Counted from the first letter of the stretch, positions 7,385-14,750 are shown. The stretch: 18,835 nt of DNA from Faecenecus sp036648855 (GCA_036648855.1 JAVWCU010000015.1:1-18835), one strand, 5' to 3'. Notes: generated by a model from the sequence alone, not told the origin. Made by a program: numbers and translations.

Positions 7385-8134
7385 TTGAGTGAGATTGGGT
7401 TTAGTTTTTTAGTTAGTACACTGGCGGGATTATCTACTTTATTAGGAACTATATTTTTACTATTTAAGAAGCCTAATATAAAAGTATTAGTAGGCTCTTT
7501 AGCATTTGCAGCTGGAGTAATGTTTCTAGTTTCAGTAGTTGACTTAATTCCTTCGGCATATAACAGTTTAAGATCTTATTATTTAATTATTCCTACGATA
7601 TTATTTCTTGCTACATTTTTTAGTGGGGGGTTTATTTTATCTATGTTAGTAGATAAGTATTTACCTGATAATAAATTAGTAGTTAATAGTAAGTTGTATA
7701 AGGTAGGGATAATTACTATGTTATTAGTTATTCTACATAATATTCCGGAGGGTATTGCTACTTTTATGGCAACTAATAATAATAGTTCATTAGGAATTGT
7801 TTTATCTTTAGCTATAGCTTTACATAATATACCAGAGGGAATAAGTATTTCTATGCCTATTTATTATGCTACTGGTAGTAAGAGTAAGGCTTTTTTCTAT
7901 ACTTTAATTTCAGCTTTATCTGAACCTTTTGGAGCATTAGTTTCTTGGGCCTTTTTAAGACCATTTTTAAGTGAATTTTATATGGGGTTATTATATGCTG
8001 TTATAGCGGGAATAATGCTACATATTGTTTTTTATGAGTTATTACCTACAACAAAAAACTATAATCAAATTATGATTACAGTATTTTCTTTTGTCTTTGG
8101 TATTTTAGTTATGTTATTTAGTCATTTAATTTAA
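7385..8134 (+). CDS. zupT: ZIP-family metal (zinc) transporter, ZupT-like
   Basis: ZIP proteins import zinc and sometimes iron or manganese through the cytoplasmic membrane. The 249-residue product has about eight membrane segments and the two signature metal-site helices: HNIPEG at 118-123 and again at 147-152. The following SEPFGA (179-184) completes the ZupT pattern. The start is a TTG at 7385 preceded by AGGTGAT (7375-7381), the extended anti-16S match that several genes here use. It starts just after the gap, so its promoter is not visible. Its stop lies 7 bp from the convergent penicillin-binding protein stop, with no visible terminator between. Metal specificity cannot be read from the sequence. 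Confidence 0.85.
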   Translation: MSEIGFSFLVSTLAGLSTLLGTIFLLFKKPNIKVLVGSLAFAAGVMFLVSVVDLIPSAYNSLRSYYLIIPTILFLATFFSGGFILSMLVDKYLPDNKLVVNSKLYKVGIITMLLVILHNIPEGIATFMATNNNSSLGIVLSLAIALHNIPEGISISMPIYYATGSKSKAFFYTLISALSEPFGALVSWAFLRPFLSEFYMGLLYAVIAGIMLHIVFYELLPTTKNYNQIMITVFSFVFGILVMLFSHLI

Positions 8135-8141
8135 ACTAGGA

Positions 8142-11042
8142 TTATTTATCTTTAACAGTAACTGTTCTAGTTAATGATTTACTATAACCTTGGTATTTAA
8201 TTTTATAGGTAATAGTAAATACTCCTGGTTTAGTATTATCAATATCAGTTACAATAGTTCCATCTCCATTTTTAATAGTAATCTCTATACCACTTGTTTG
8301 CATTACTTCTTTAGTAATGTCTGTTTTTGTTTTATCTTCTATTATGGTAACAGGAGGAGAAGGATCTTTATATTTTTCTCCTACAGTAATGGTATTAAAT
8401 TGTTGACCTTTCAGTGTTGTAGTATAATTACTTTCTATTATAGGTTTATCTTCTTTAATGGTAACTAAGACTGGTTTACTTTGATTATCATGGTAATTTT
8501 TAAAGGTAGAGATAATTTTATAGGTTCCACTTGGACTAGATGTTTCAAAACTATATTTAGATTCGGTAGTAAAACCTAGTAAAGTATCATTGAAATATAT
8601 ATTATAACCAAATTCACCATAACTAGCATTACCTCCTGGAATAGGAATTCCAGTCCAGCGAATAGTAACTTTTTTACTATCTTCATCATATTCCGCAGTA
8701 GGACTAGTTACACTACTAAGTTTTTTATATCTAGTTGATATTTCAGTAGGCTCAGTTCCTGCTTTAAAATACTCATAAGTTATTTGATCTGCTGGGGTGG
8801 CATCACTTGGTAAAAGAGCCGGATTACTGCCAATTTCTACGGCAGATTTTACAACGCTGTTTGGCACTGCAAAGTCCTTTTTATCTTTAGGGAAGACTAT
8901 TTTTCCAATTGCTTGATATAGTTTTCCTCTTTGGACAACGGCTTGAATATTATTACTGTAGTGAGTTGAATCGGTTTTATCATAACCATACCAGAGGCTA
9001 AGTGCAATATCAGGGTTATAGCCTACTACCCAAGCATCATTAATTGCATTATCGGGTAATGACCATTTATCTTTAGTAGCATCATCAAAACTAGTAGTAC
9101 CAGTTTTAGCGGCTAGGTTGACTCCATTTATTCGAGCACCACTACTTAAACCAGAGTTAACGGCTGTTTTTAGAATGTCATTAATCATAAAGGCAGTAGA
9201 GTCACTCATAACTTGTTTCTTTTCAGGTTTAGCAATAATTTCTTTACCAGTATCTCGGTACACTATTTTAGAAATAGCATATGGTTCTATATAATAACCA
9301 CCATTTCCAAAGGCTCCGTATGCTGCAGCCATATCTAGAGGAGTAGCTCCTTTATAGGCTCCAAGAGAGTGAGCTTCATGAATTCTACCATTAGATACTT
9401 CAGGATTCATTCCTAAGTTTTTTGCAAATTCTAATATTTTTTTATTATCAGTATTTTGAAAAGCTTTTAAGGCTGGAATATTTCTAGACATAGATAAGGC
9501 TGTTCTCATACTAATTTGACCCATAAATTTTAAATCGGAATTATTAACACTAGGTCCATTTGTATAATTCCAAGGTTCATCAATAAATTGTTGATAAGTA
9601 GACCAGTTATTGTATTCTAATCCTGGACCGTAGTCAAATATAGGCTTTGCTGTAGAACCAATTTGTCTAACTGCCATAGTTGCAAGATTGTAAGTTCTAG
9701 CTCCTGTTCTATTTCTTCCAGCCCCAATTGCTAGAATTTTACCGGTATTAATATCAGTAACGGCTACACCACTTTGAACGTCTGCATTAAGCCAGTTATA
9801 AGTTTTACCACTAAATATATCGTTGATACCAGTTTGTTTAGCAGTATCCATATTGGTATAAATTAAAACAGGGGTATTAGTATAGTTTATTTTATATTTT
9901 TCTTTTAATTCTACCATTACGGTGTCTATATAAGCTTGGTGTTCAAAATTTAGTTTAGAGGCTCCATCTGCTACTAAAGAGTCAACGGGAATAGCTTTAG
10001 CAGCTTTAGCTTCTTCTTCACTAATATAACCATGACGAACCATTAGGTTTAAAACAGTAGAACGACGGTCTCTAGCATTATCAGGGTTGATAGCGGGATT
10101 ATAACTAGTAGGAGCTTTAAACATACCTGCTAGTAGAGAGGCTTCAGGTAGGGTTAAGTATTTAACACTTTTACCAAAGTAAGCTTGAGAGGCTTCCTCT
10201 ACACCGAAGATAGTGCCTCCTAAGTTATGATTATTAATATAAAATTCAATAATTTGTTCTTTGGTATAATTCTTTTCTAATTTAAAAACCGCTAAATAGA
10301 TATCGGTAAATTTTCTTAGAATTCCTTTAATTCCAGATGATTCAATGCCAGTAAAACTATTTTTTATAACTTGCATGGAAAGGGTAGAGGCTCCTCCTGC
10401 TCCATCACTTCCAACAACTTGTTTAAGTGAGGCTTTTATAAACCTAGGGGCATCAAAACCATTATGTTGAAAAAATCTGGAATCTTCAGTTGCAATTAAG
10501 GCATCAATAAAGACTTGGGGTAAATCATCATATTTAATATTTTCTCTTAATTCAGTGCCTAATTTAGCATATTCATTATTATTAATATCAAATAAAACAC
10601 TGGATTGTTTATTATTTAATTGTACAGGGTCAAAGTCAGGAGCAGTTTTAACTACATAAATTAAGAAACCACTAACAGTAATTGCTCCTATTATTCCTAT
10701 TACTAAACAGGCAATAGCTACTTTATTTAGAATAGTTCTTTTTTTAGTATTATTAGTGGCCTTTTTAAGGAATTTGGAAATAGCAATAATACCTCCGATT
10801 CCTAGAGCTAAGATAATAGTAATACCTAGCCCCATAGTGAAGAAACTTATTATTAGTAGTAAAACAAAAAGAGCTGCAATAATTTCCATGGTTTTAGGAT
10901 CCATTTGTTTATTTTTTATAGTTTTTATCTCTCTTGTTTCTTTTTTTACAGAACGTTTATTGCTAGGAGTATTAGAACGAGAAATTACTTTTTTCCCAAT
11001 ACTTTTATTTTTACCCTTAATAGTCTCTTTTTTTTGTGCCAT
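8142..11042 (-). CDS. ponA: Class A penicillin-binding protein (PBP1, bifunctional transglycosylase/transpeptidase)
   Basis: PBP1 polymerises lipid II into glycan strands and cross-links them outside the membrane. From the ATG at 11042 there are 966 residues, near the 914 of Bacillus PBP1. A lysine-rich cytoplasmic tail (1-48) comes first, then hydrophobic segments (about 51-92 and 107-131). The GT51 domain has ATEDSRFFQHNG (catalytic Glu186) and GASTLSMQ (217-224). The transpeptidase has Ser463-T-A-Lys466, SRN (519-521) and KTG (646-648). The tail holds a fibronectin-III-like part (about 775-863) and a bacterial Ig-like part (about 870-966). GGAGGT inside the end of recU stands 7 nt before the start, so the frame's earlier ATG at 11057 is less likely. 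Only 1 nt separates it from the recU stop, as in the Bacillus recU-ponA operon. The hydrophobic block at 51-92 is long enough for a membrane hairpin, unusual for this class. Confidence 0.95.
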   Translation of the reverse strand: MAQKKETIKGKNKSIGKKVISRSNTPSNKRSVKKETREIKTIKNKQMDPKTMEIIAALFVLLLIISFFTMGLGITIILALGIGGIIAISKFLKKATNNTKKRTILNKVAIACLVIGIIGAITVSGFLIYVVKTAPDFDPVQLNNKQSSVLFDINNNEYAKLGTELRENIKYDDLPQVFIDALIATEDSRFFQHNGFDAPRFIKASLKQVVGSDGAGGASTLSMQVIKNSFTGIESSGIKGILRKFTDIYLAVFKLEKNYTKEQIIEFYINNHNLGGTIFGVEEASQAYFGKSVKYLTLPEASLLAGMFKAPTSYNPAINPDNARDRRSTVLNLMVRHGYISEEEAKAAKAIPVDSLVADGASKLNFEHQAYIDTVMVELKEKYKINYTNTPVLIYTNMDTAKQTGINDIFSGKTYNWLNADVQSGVAVTDINTGKILAIGAGRNRTGARTYNLATMAVRQIGSTAKPIFDYGPGLEYNNWSTYQQFIDEPWNYTNGPSVNNSDLKFMGQISMRTALSMSRNIPALKAFQNTDNKKILEFAKNLGMNPEVSNGRIHEAHSLGAYKGATPLDMAAAYGAFGNGGYYIEPYAISKIVYRDTGKEIIAKPEKKQVMSDSTAFMINDILKTAVNSGLSSGARINGVNLAAKTGTTSFDDATKDKWSLPDNAINDAWVVGYNPDIALSLWYGYDKTDSTHYSNNIQAVVQRGKLYQAIGKIVFPKDKKDFAVPNSVVKSAVEIGSNPALLPSDATPADQITYEYFKAGTEPTEISTRYKKLSSVTSPTAEYDEDSKKVTIRWTGIPIPGGNASYGEFGYNIYFNDTLLGFTTESKYSFETSSPSGTYKIISTFKNYHDNQSKPVLVTIKEDKPIIESNYTTTLKGQQFNTITVGEKYKDPSPPVTIIEDKTKTDITKEVMQTSGIEITIKNGDGTIVTDIDNTKPGVFTITYKIKYQGYSKSLTRTVTVKDK

Positions 11043-11043
11043 T

Positions 11044-11613
11044 TTATGCACCTCCATATTTTTCTAAAACTTTTAAATAATTTATGCGTGGATGGTAGTT
11101 TTCTTCTAATAAATACCCATGGGTTTTAAAATAATCTAATGGTATAGAAGAAGTATCATTATTGTTAATAAATATAAATAAATCTTTTGCAAATAAAAGA
11201 TAGGTTTCATTTAATTTATTGAAACGGACAATTATAAAACATATTCCTTGGTGTTTATAAATATTTTCTAGATGGGTTAGTTGATGTTTATGAATATTTC
11301 TTATAGGGAATAGAGTTTTATTATTAGTTTCTTTGGCTTCAAAATCAATGTATTTGCCATTAAATAAGCCATTATAATCTGTTGTTGAAGGTGATTCAAA
11401 GTAGGCTTCAGTAATTTTCATTATTTTATAATCAACAGTCCCTATTTTAATAGGGGTAGGTTTTTTATAAATATAGGCAATATCATGGTCACGATAATAT
11501 TCATTAGTAATATTTAAATCACTTTCTAAATTCATACCTCTATTACCATAATTAATTGTAGCTTTATTAGAGTTATTAGTAACAACTTTTTTAATGCCAC
11601 TAGGGTACTTCAT
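11044..11613 (-). CDS. recU: Holliday junction resolvase RecU
   Basis: RecU cuts four-way DNA junctions and modulates RecA in recombinational repair and chromosome segregation. The 189-residue product retains NRGM (24-27), KKPTP (50-54), STTDYNG with Asp79, and YIDFEAKE with Asp90, Glu92 and Lys94, which form the metal-dependent nuclease site. It is slightly shorter than the 206-residue Bacillus enzyme at the C-terminus. AGGTGAT stands 3 nt before the ATG. Two overlapping TATAAT-like boxes on the minus strand (11626-11636) could give a transcript with a very short leader, but no clear -35 is seen. It is first in the recU-ponA operon. Confidence 0.95.
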   Translation of the reverse strand: MKYPSGIKKVVTNNSNKATINYGNRGMNLESDLNITNEYYRDHDIAYIYKKPTPIKIGTVDYKIMKITEAYFESPSTTDYNGLFNGKYIDFEAKETNNKTLFPIRNIHKHQLTHLENIYKHQGICFIIVRFNKLNETYLLFAKDLFIFINNNDTSSIPLDYFKTHGYLLEENYHPRINYLKVLEKYGGA

Positions 11614-12004
11614 ACAATCACCTAGATTATATTATACTACTGATGGAGATATTTTACCATAAGAAAAGGCTATCTTTTTTTAAAAACAGGGGTATAATAT
11701 AAGTGAAAACTAACTTGTTATGACTTAATAATTAATGATAAATACTAGGATAATATTAACTTAATTAGGCTTGATTAATAAAGACTAAGTTAAAATATTG
11801 TCTATTGGTGATATAGTAAAATAAATGGATATTAAAGCAAAAAGAGGTATTATTTATTAAAATTAGTAAATCTAGTGGCTTTAATAATAGTATTTCTGTT
11901 ATTATGGTATTAGCAGATGTGATAAAATATTTTTAAGATAGTAGATTAGAGAGTTTATAGGTATCTCTTAATAAAAATCTAAATATGTTTTTGGGGGAAT
12001 AAAA
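11614..12004. other. 391-bp divergent intergenic region with inverted repeats
   Basis: No coding region is apparent here between recU and the gene at 12005. A TATAAT (11693-11698) points rightward without a good -35. An 8-bp perfect inverted repeat, TTAACTTA (11756-11763) and TAAGTTAA (11786-11793), holds an inner ATTA/TAAT pair. Just before the next gene, ATTAGAGA (11945-11952) pairs with TCTCTTAAT (11964-11972) with one bulged base, ending about 20 nt before the ribosome binding site. The region could be a structured leader for the downstream gene or hold a small RNA; no known RNA class is recognisable by eye. Confidence 0.35.
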
Positions 12005-12454
12005 ATGACTGAACAGATGACTTGGAAGGACATAATTTTAAAAAGAGGTTTAGAACTTGTTTATAATAAGGAATATTATGATTGGTTGATAGCTTTTTCC
12101 AAGGCTAATGGGTATGTGACTACAGATGCGGTTATTAGACATTATGGAAGGGATGAGTTTAGTAAGAAGGATAAAGAAAATATTTGCTTGTTACCATTTT
12201 TTTATATGATTACTAGGCAAATGGCCAGAGAAAGGGATACTGGTTATTATAAAAAAGAAAGTGACTCTAATGTTGATTCTTATATAATTTTAGAAGATAA
12301 TAATCGTTATTTTGAAGTTCATCAAATTAATAATAATTCAGAGTGTCAATACTTCTTTACTTCTTCTACTAAGAATCGGGTATATAATGGGACAGTAAAA
12401 AATGTTTTCTGCCAAAAAGAAAAAGCTAGAGAATTTAAAAAAGTTAAAGCATAA
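12005..12454 (+). CDS. Hypothetical cytoplasmic protein
   Basis: I do not recognise this 149-residue protein. It has no signal peptide or membrane segment, is rich in charged and Asn/Tyr residues, looks helical over the first 75 residues, and probably has beta strands after residue 90, ending in a Lys-rich tail. The ATG follows GGGGGA (about 11993-11998). A likely terminator follows at 12473-12508, so it looks monocistronic. It occupies the place between recU and gpsB where Bacillus and Streptococcus often carry ypsA and other small genes, but its sequence does not resemble YpsA. The long structured upstream region hints at post-transcriptional regulation, which is inference. Coding status is supported by ribosome binding site, length and terminator. 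Confidence 0.75.
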   Translation: MTEQMTWKDIILKRGLELVYNKEYYDWLIAFSKANGYVTTDAVIRHYGRDEFSKKDKENICLLPFFYMITRQMARERDTGYYKKESDSNVDSYIILEDNNRYFEVHQINNNSECQYFFTSSTKNRVYNGTVKNVFCQKEKAREFKKVKA

Positions 12455-12472
12455 AGATGTCTTCTTTTAGGA

Positions 12473-12508
12473 GACTTTGTCGAAAGACTTTTCAAGTGTC
12501 ATTTTTTT
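12473..12508 (+). terminator. Probable terminator after the hypothetical gene at 12005
   Basis: GACTTTG (12473-12479) can pair with CAAGTGTC (12493-12500) with one bulged T, extended by an inner AAA/TTT. A seven-T tract (12502-12508) follows. An alternative 6-bp hairpin, GTCTTC/GGAGAC (12459-12475), competes with its left arm. Confidence 0.5.
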
Positions 12509-12538
12509 CTTTATTCTATTTATTAGGAGGAAGAAAAA

Positions 12539-12637
12539 GTGAAAACGGAAAATATTTTAGAAATTTTAAACAGAATGTCTAAACAGGTGAGTTTTATTAA
12601 ATTAGATTATCAATACCAGGTAATAGTTAGTAAATAG
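12539..12637 (+). CDS. Small ORF (32 aa), unrecognised
   Basis: A GTG at 12539 follows AGGAGG (12525-12530) with 8 nt spacing, opening 32 codons to a TAG at 12635. The product starts KTENILEIL and ends VIVSK. It could form a short amphipathic helix followed by a strand, with no membrane segment. It lies between the terminator of the gene at 12005 and the promoter at 12660. It may be a real small protein or the 5' remnant of a gene lost from this interval, since Bacillus has several small genes between recU and gpsB. No visible promoter drives it. Confidence 0.35.
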   Translation: MKTENILEILNRMSKQVSFIKLDYQYQVIVSK

Positions 12638-12659
12638 TGAATTGAAAACTATGAATATT

Positions 12660-12687
12660 TTGTAAAATTTAATGGTAGTGGTATAAT
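12660..12687 (+). promoter_or_regulatory. Strong sigma-A-type promoter with extended -10
   Basis: TTGTAA (12660-12665), 16 bp, then a consensus TATAAT (12682-12687) preceded by TGG, the extended -10 form. Transcription would start near 12694, inside or at the base of the hairpin at 12688-12716. The next gene, gpsB, starts 140 bp further on and has its own promoter. Confidence 0.5.
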
Positions 12688-12718
12688 AAAAGCTAAAATT
12701 AATAATTTTGGTTTTTTT
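12688..12718 (+). terminator. Terminator-like hairpin directly after a promoter
   Basis: A 13-bp stem (12688-12700 with 12704-12716; two G-T wobbles, loop AAT) carries a T tract at 12712-12718. It would end a transcript coming from the left, such as one carrying the 32-codon ORF. It also directly follows the promoter at 12660-12687. Confidence 0.5.
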
Positions 12719-12776
12719 ATGGGCATTTATTTTTAATTATTTATTAAAAGTAATTATATTATCCTACTTACTTAGA

Positions 12777-12805
12777 TTGACAAAAGTTAGTATTTTTGTG
12801 ATAAT
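12777..12805 (+). promoter_or_regulatory. Sigma-A promoter for gpsB (and probably rnpB)
   Basis: A perfect consensus -35 TTGACA (12777-12782), 17 bp, and GATAAT (12800-12805) with an upstream TGT giving an extended -10. It lies 28 bp before the gpsB start and is the best consensus promoter in the window. Confidence 0.75.
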
Positions 12806-12833
12806 ATATACTATAAGGGATTGGTGATAAAGA

Positions 12834-13157
12834 ATGTATCAGAATAAAGTAATGCTTACAGAACAAGATATACTTGAGAAGGATTTTAAGATCGATACAA
12901 GGGGCTATCGCTTAAAAGAAGTTGATCAGTTTTTAGACCTTATTATTGGAGATTATGAACAATTTAAAGCAATTATTAAGGGATTAGAAGTTGAAAAAGA
13001 AGAATTACTAACAGAGATTATGAATTTAAAGCAAGAACTAAGAAACACTAGAATGAGTGCTTCTATTGCTAAAGGAGATAATCGAGAAGTTACTAATGTA
13101 GATGTAATGAAAAGACTTGCTCAATTAGAAAAAATAGTATACGACAAGGATGAATAA
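12834..13157 (+). CDS. gpsB: Cell division and wall-synthesis regulator GpsB
   Basis: GpsB is a DivIVA-related membrane-associated coiled-coil adaptor that shuttles class A penicillin-binding proteins between septum and side wall. The 107-residue product, close to the 98 of Bacillus, begins with the family block LTEQDILEKDFK (8-19), then RGY (23-25) and EVDQFLD (29-35). A coiled coil (about 36-72) and a polar linker follow, then a C-terminal helix with MKRLAQLEK (about 94-102). GGTGAT stands 5 nt before the ATG. The PBP1 gene, whose product is its known partner in Bacillus, lies nearby on the opposite strand. The size and immediate link to rnpB separate it from the longer DivIVA. Confidence 0.93.
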   Translation: MYQNKVMLTEQDILEKDFKIDTRGYRLKEVDQFLDLIIGDYEQFKAIIKGLEVEKEELLTEIMNLKQELRNTRMSASIAKGDNREVTNVDVMKRLAQLEKIVYDKDE

Positions 13158-13514
13158 TACTTTGACAAACGCTATACTCTAGTAGTATAGAGGAAAGTCC
13201 ATGCTCACAAAGACTGGGATGTCTTTAAAGTTTGTGTCTAGGAAAAAAATAACTTAGAGTAGCTTTGTAATATAAGTTAACGGCGACGAGGGAACCTAAG
13301 TTTCGATATGGTTTTAGTAGTTGTAAAGTGCCACAGAGACGATATTAAATCGAAAGAGATAATTGAAACGCGGTAAACCCCACAAGTGAGAAATCCAAAT
13401 TTTGGTAGGAGAGTCTTGATGAAGGAAAGATAACGGATTCAAGGACTGAGGAATCAGTAGATAGATGTTTGTCACCTAGTGATAGGTACAGAACATGGCT
13501 TATAAAGTATTATT
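13153..13514 (+). ncRNA. rnpB: RNase P RNA, type B (Bacillus type)
   Basis: This ribozyme removes tRNA 5' leaders with the protein RnpA. The conserved core is readable: GAGGAAAGTCC (P4 5' side, about 13191), AGTGCCACAGAGACGA (about 13327), GAAACGCGGTAAACCCC whose GGT contacts the tRNA CCA end (about 13365), and the closing ACAGAACATGGCTTATA (about 13489). GAGAAATCCAAATTTTGGTA, followed by GATAGATG, is typical of the Bacillus (type B) layout. The ends are set by a perfect 11-bp P1 helix, AATAATACTTT (13153-13163) with AAAGTATTATT (13504-13514), giving about 362 nt. The P1 5' strand contains the gpsB stop codon. A weak promoter candidate within gpsB (TTGCTC at 13117, TATACG at 13138) would start near 13150; otherwise it is cotranscribed with gpsB and processed. 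Confidence 0.96.
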
Positions 13515-13551
13515 TTTGTTTGTTGTAATTATTATAAAGAGGTGAATAGAC

Positions 13552-14073
13552 TTGAAGGAAATTGGCGAGAATTTACAGGAAGCTAGAATTAATCATGGCG
13601 TTAGTATTGAGGAAGCAGCAGAAGATTTGAATATGTCTACTTCACAACTGGAAAATTTAGAAGAAGGTAATACTAGAGCATTTAAGGATATATATCAGTT
13701 AAAAGAGTTAGTAAGAGAGTATGCTAAGTATTTAGGCTTAGATGCTAATAAAATATTAGATGAATTTAATGATTTTTTATTTGAAAAAACTTCTAAAATT
13801 TCTTTGGCAGATATATTAGAAGCTAAAAATATTAAAAAAGAAGAAGATATAAGTAAAAAGGTAATATCGCCTTATACAATTATTCCAGTTAAAAAGATTA
13901 ATTATGGACCTTTTGTTTTAGGATTTTTAGTTTTAACTTTAGCTATTTTACTTATTTATTTGGTTATTCAGGGTATAACTGGGGAACAGGAAAGAACTGA
14001 GGAATTAAAGGGTATTAGAGTTATAAGTGAGGAGAGATGTTATGAATTTGCCAAACAAAATAACTGTTTCTAG
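13552..14073 (+). CDS. RodZ/YmfM-like helix-turn-helix membrane protein (short form)
   Basis: RodZ-type proteins link the MreB cytoskeleton to the wall synthesis machinery. The 173-residue product has an N-terminal HTH (about 1-66) beginning IGENLQEARINHGVSIEEAA, a linker, one membrane helix (about 119-140), and only about 33 residues outside. The large extracellular beta domain of Bacillus YmfM (about 288 residues) is missing. The outer tail has two cysteines, CYEFAKQNNC (163-172). The start is a TTG at 13552 after AGAGGTGA (13538-13545). It overlaps pgsA by 32 bp, matching the ymfM-pgsA order of Bacillus. The symbol is withheld because the extracellular half is absent; the HTH family and context are clear. 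Confidence 0.8.
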   Translation: MKEIGENLQEARINHGVSIEEAAEDLNMSTSQLENLEEGNTRAFKDIYQLKELVREYAKYLGLDANKILDEFNDFLFEKTSKISLADILEAKNIKKEEDISKKVISPYTIIPVKKINYGPFVLGFLVLTLAILLIYLVIQGITGEQERTEELKGIRVISEERCYEFAKQNNCF

Positions 14074-14653
14074 AATAGTATTAGCCTTAGTTATTATTTT
14101 TGTTTTACTTTTTCCTTTTTATGCAGTGGGTATTAATTTTCCTAAGGTATTATTAGGTGGAGTTCCAATGGATACTAAGTATTTACTTGCAGGTGTTTTA
14201 TTTATCATTGCTAGTTTAACTGATTTTTTAGACGGTTATTTGGCAAGAAAAAATAAGCAAATTACGGATACTGGTAAAATGTTAGATGCTATAGCTGATA
14301 AGATATTAGTTAATTCTGTTTTAATAATATTTGCATCGGTTGGTTTTATTCCTACGATCATTCCAGTAATTTTGGTAGTAAGAGATATAGTAACAGATAT
14401 TATTAAAATGAGTGCAGCAGCTAAAGGTAAAGTAGTTATGGCTATTTCATCAGGTAAAATAAAGACGGCAGCATTAATGGTAGGAATTAGTTTGATGTTT
14501 TTTTATAATATGCCTTTTGAAATATGGAATCTGAGGGTGGACTTATTTTTGTTATATTTTGCAACTATAATGTCTTTAGTATCTTTGGTAGAATATTATT
14601 ATGCTAATAAGAAATTGCTATTTGCAGATATGGAAACAGAAAAAGCTGAGTAA
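14042..14653 (+). CDS. pgsA: CDP-diacylglycerol-glycerol-3-phosphate 3-phosphatidyltransferase
   Basis: PgsA makes phosphatidylglycerol phosphate from CDP-diacylglycerol and glycerol 3-phosphate, the committed step to phosphatidylglycerol. The 203-residue membrane protein starts with the typical MNLPNKITVSRI and carries the full CDP-alcohol phosphotransferase motif: Asp61, Asp64-Gly65, Ala68-Arg69, Gly78, Asp82 and Asp86. The ATG at 14042 is chosen because AGGAG (14030-14034) sits 7 nt before it and family homology begins there, although the frame opens at a GTG at 14027. Its first 32 bp lie inside the preceding gene, suggesting coupled translation. cinA, which lies between pgsA and recA in Bacillus, is absent. 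Confidence 0.93.
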   Translation: MNLPNKITVSRIVLALVIIFVLLFPFYAVGINFPKVLLGGVPMDTKYLLAGVLFIIASLTDFLDGYLARKNKQITDTGKMLDAIADKILVNSVLIIFASVGFIPTIIPVILVVRDIVTDIIKMSAAAKGKVVMAISSGKIKTAALMVGISLMFFYNMPFEIWNLRVDLFLLYFATIMSLVSLVEYYYANKKLLFADMETEKAE

Positions 14654-14726
14654 AAAGGGTTGTAATTTCAAATTTTCCCTTAGGAGGATTTGCTAAATTC
14701 AGGTCTTTTTTCTTTAATTTTTATAA

Positions 14727-14740
14727 CAAACAAATGTTTG
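14727..14740 (+). promoter_or_regulatory. LexA/DinR-like SOS box upstream of recA
   Basis: CAAAC-AAAT-GTTTG is an inverted repeat with two 5-bp arms and a 4-bp centre, the same architecture as the Gram-positive SOS box (CGAAC-N4-GTTCG) with G/C-to-A/T changes. It lies 11 bp upstream of the recA -35, where LexA control is expected. No lexA gene is in the window. Confidence 0.5.
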
Positions 14741-14750
14741 CATTTAGGTA

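Noticed and set aside
8190..8468. Plus-strand open frame opposite the penicillin-binding protein gene
   Set aside because: Product is Phe/Ile/Tyr/Ser-rich shadow sequence of an AT-rich antisense strand; the minus-strand gene has complete domains here. The frames at 10756-11067 and 10905-11129 are rejected for the same reason.
12005..12454. The gene at the ypsA position being ypsA itself
   Set aside because: Its sequence shows none of the YpsA N-terminal pattern (a hydrophobic strand followed by a G-rich loop) that I recall for that family.
14654..14690. AAGGG/CCCTT inverted repeat after pgsA as a terminator, and the AGGAGG next to it as a ribosome binding site for a small ORF
   Set aside because: The stem is only 5 bp with a 17-nt loop and no T-tract directly after it; the AGGAGG has no properly spaced start codon.
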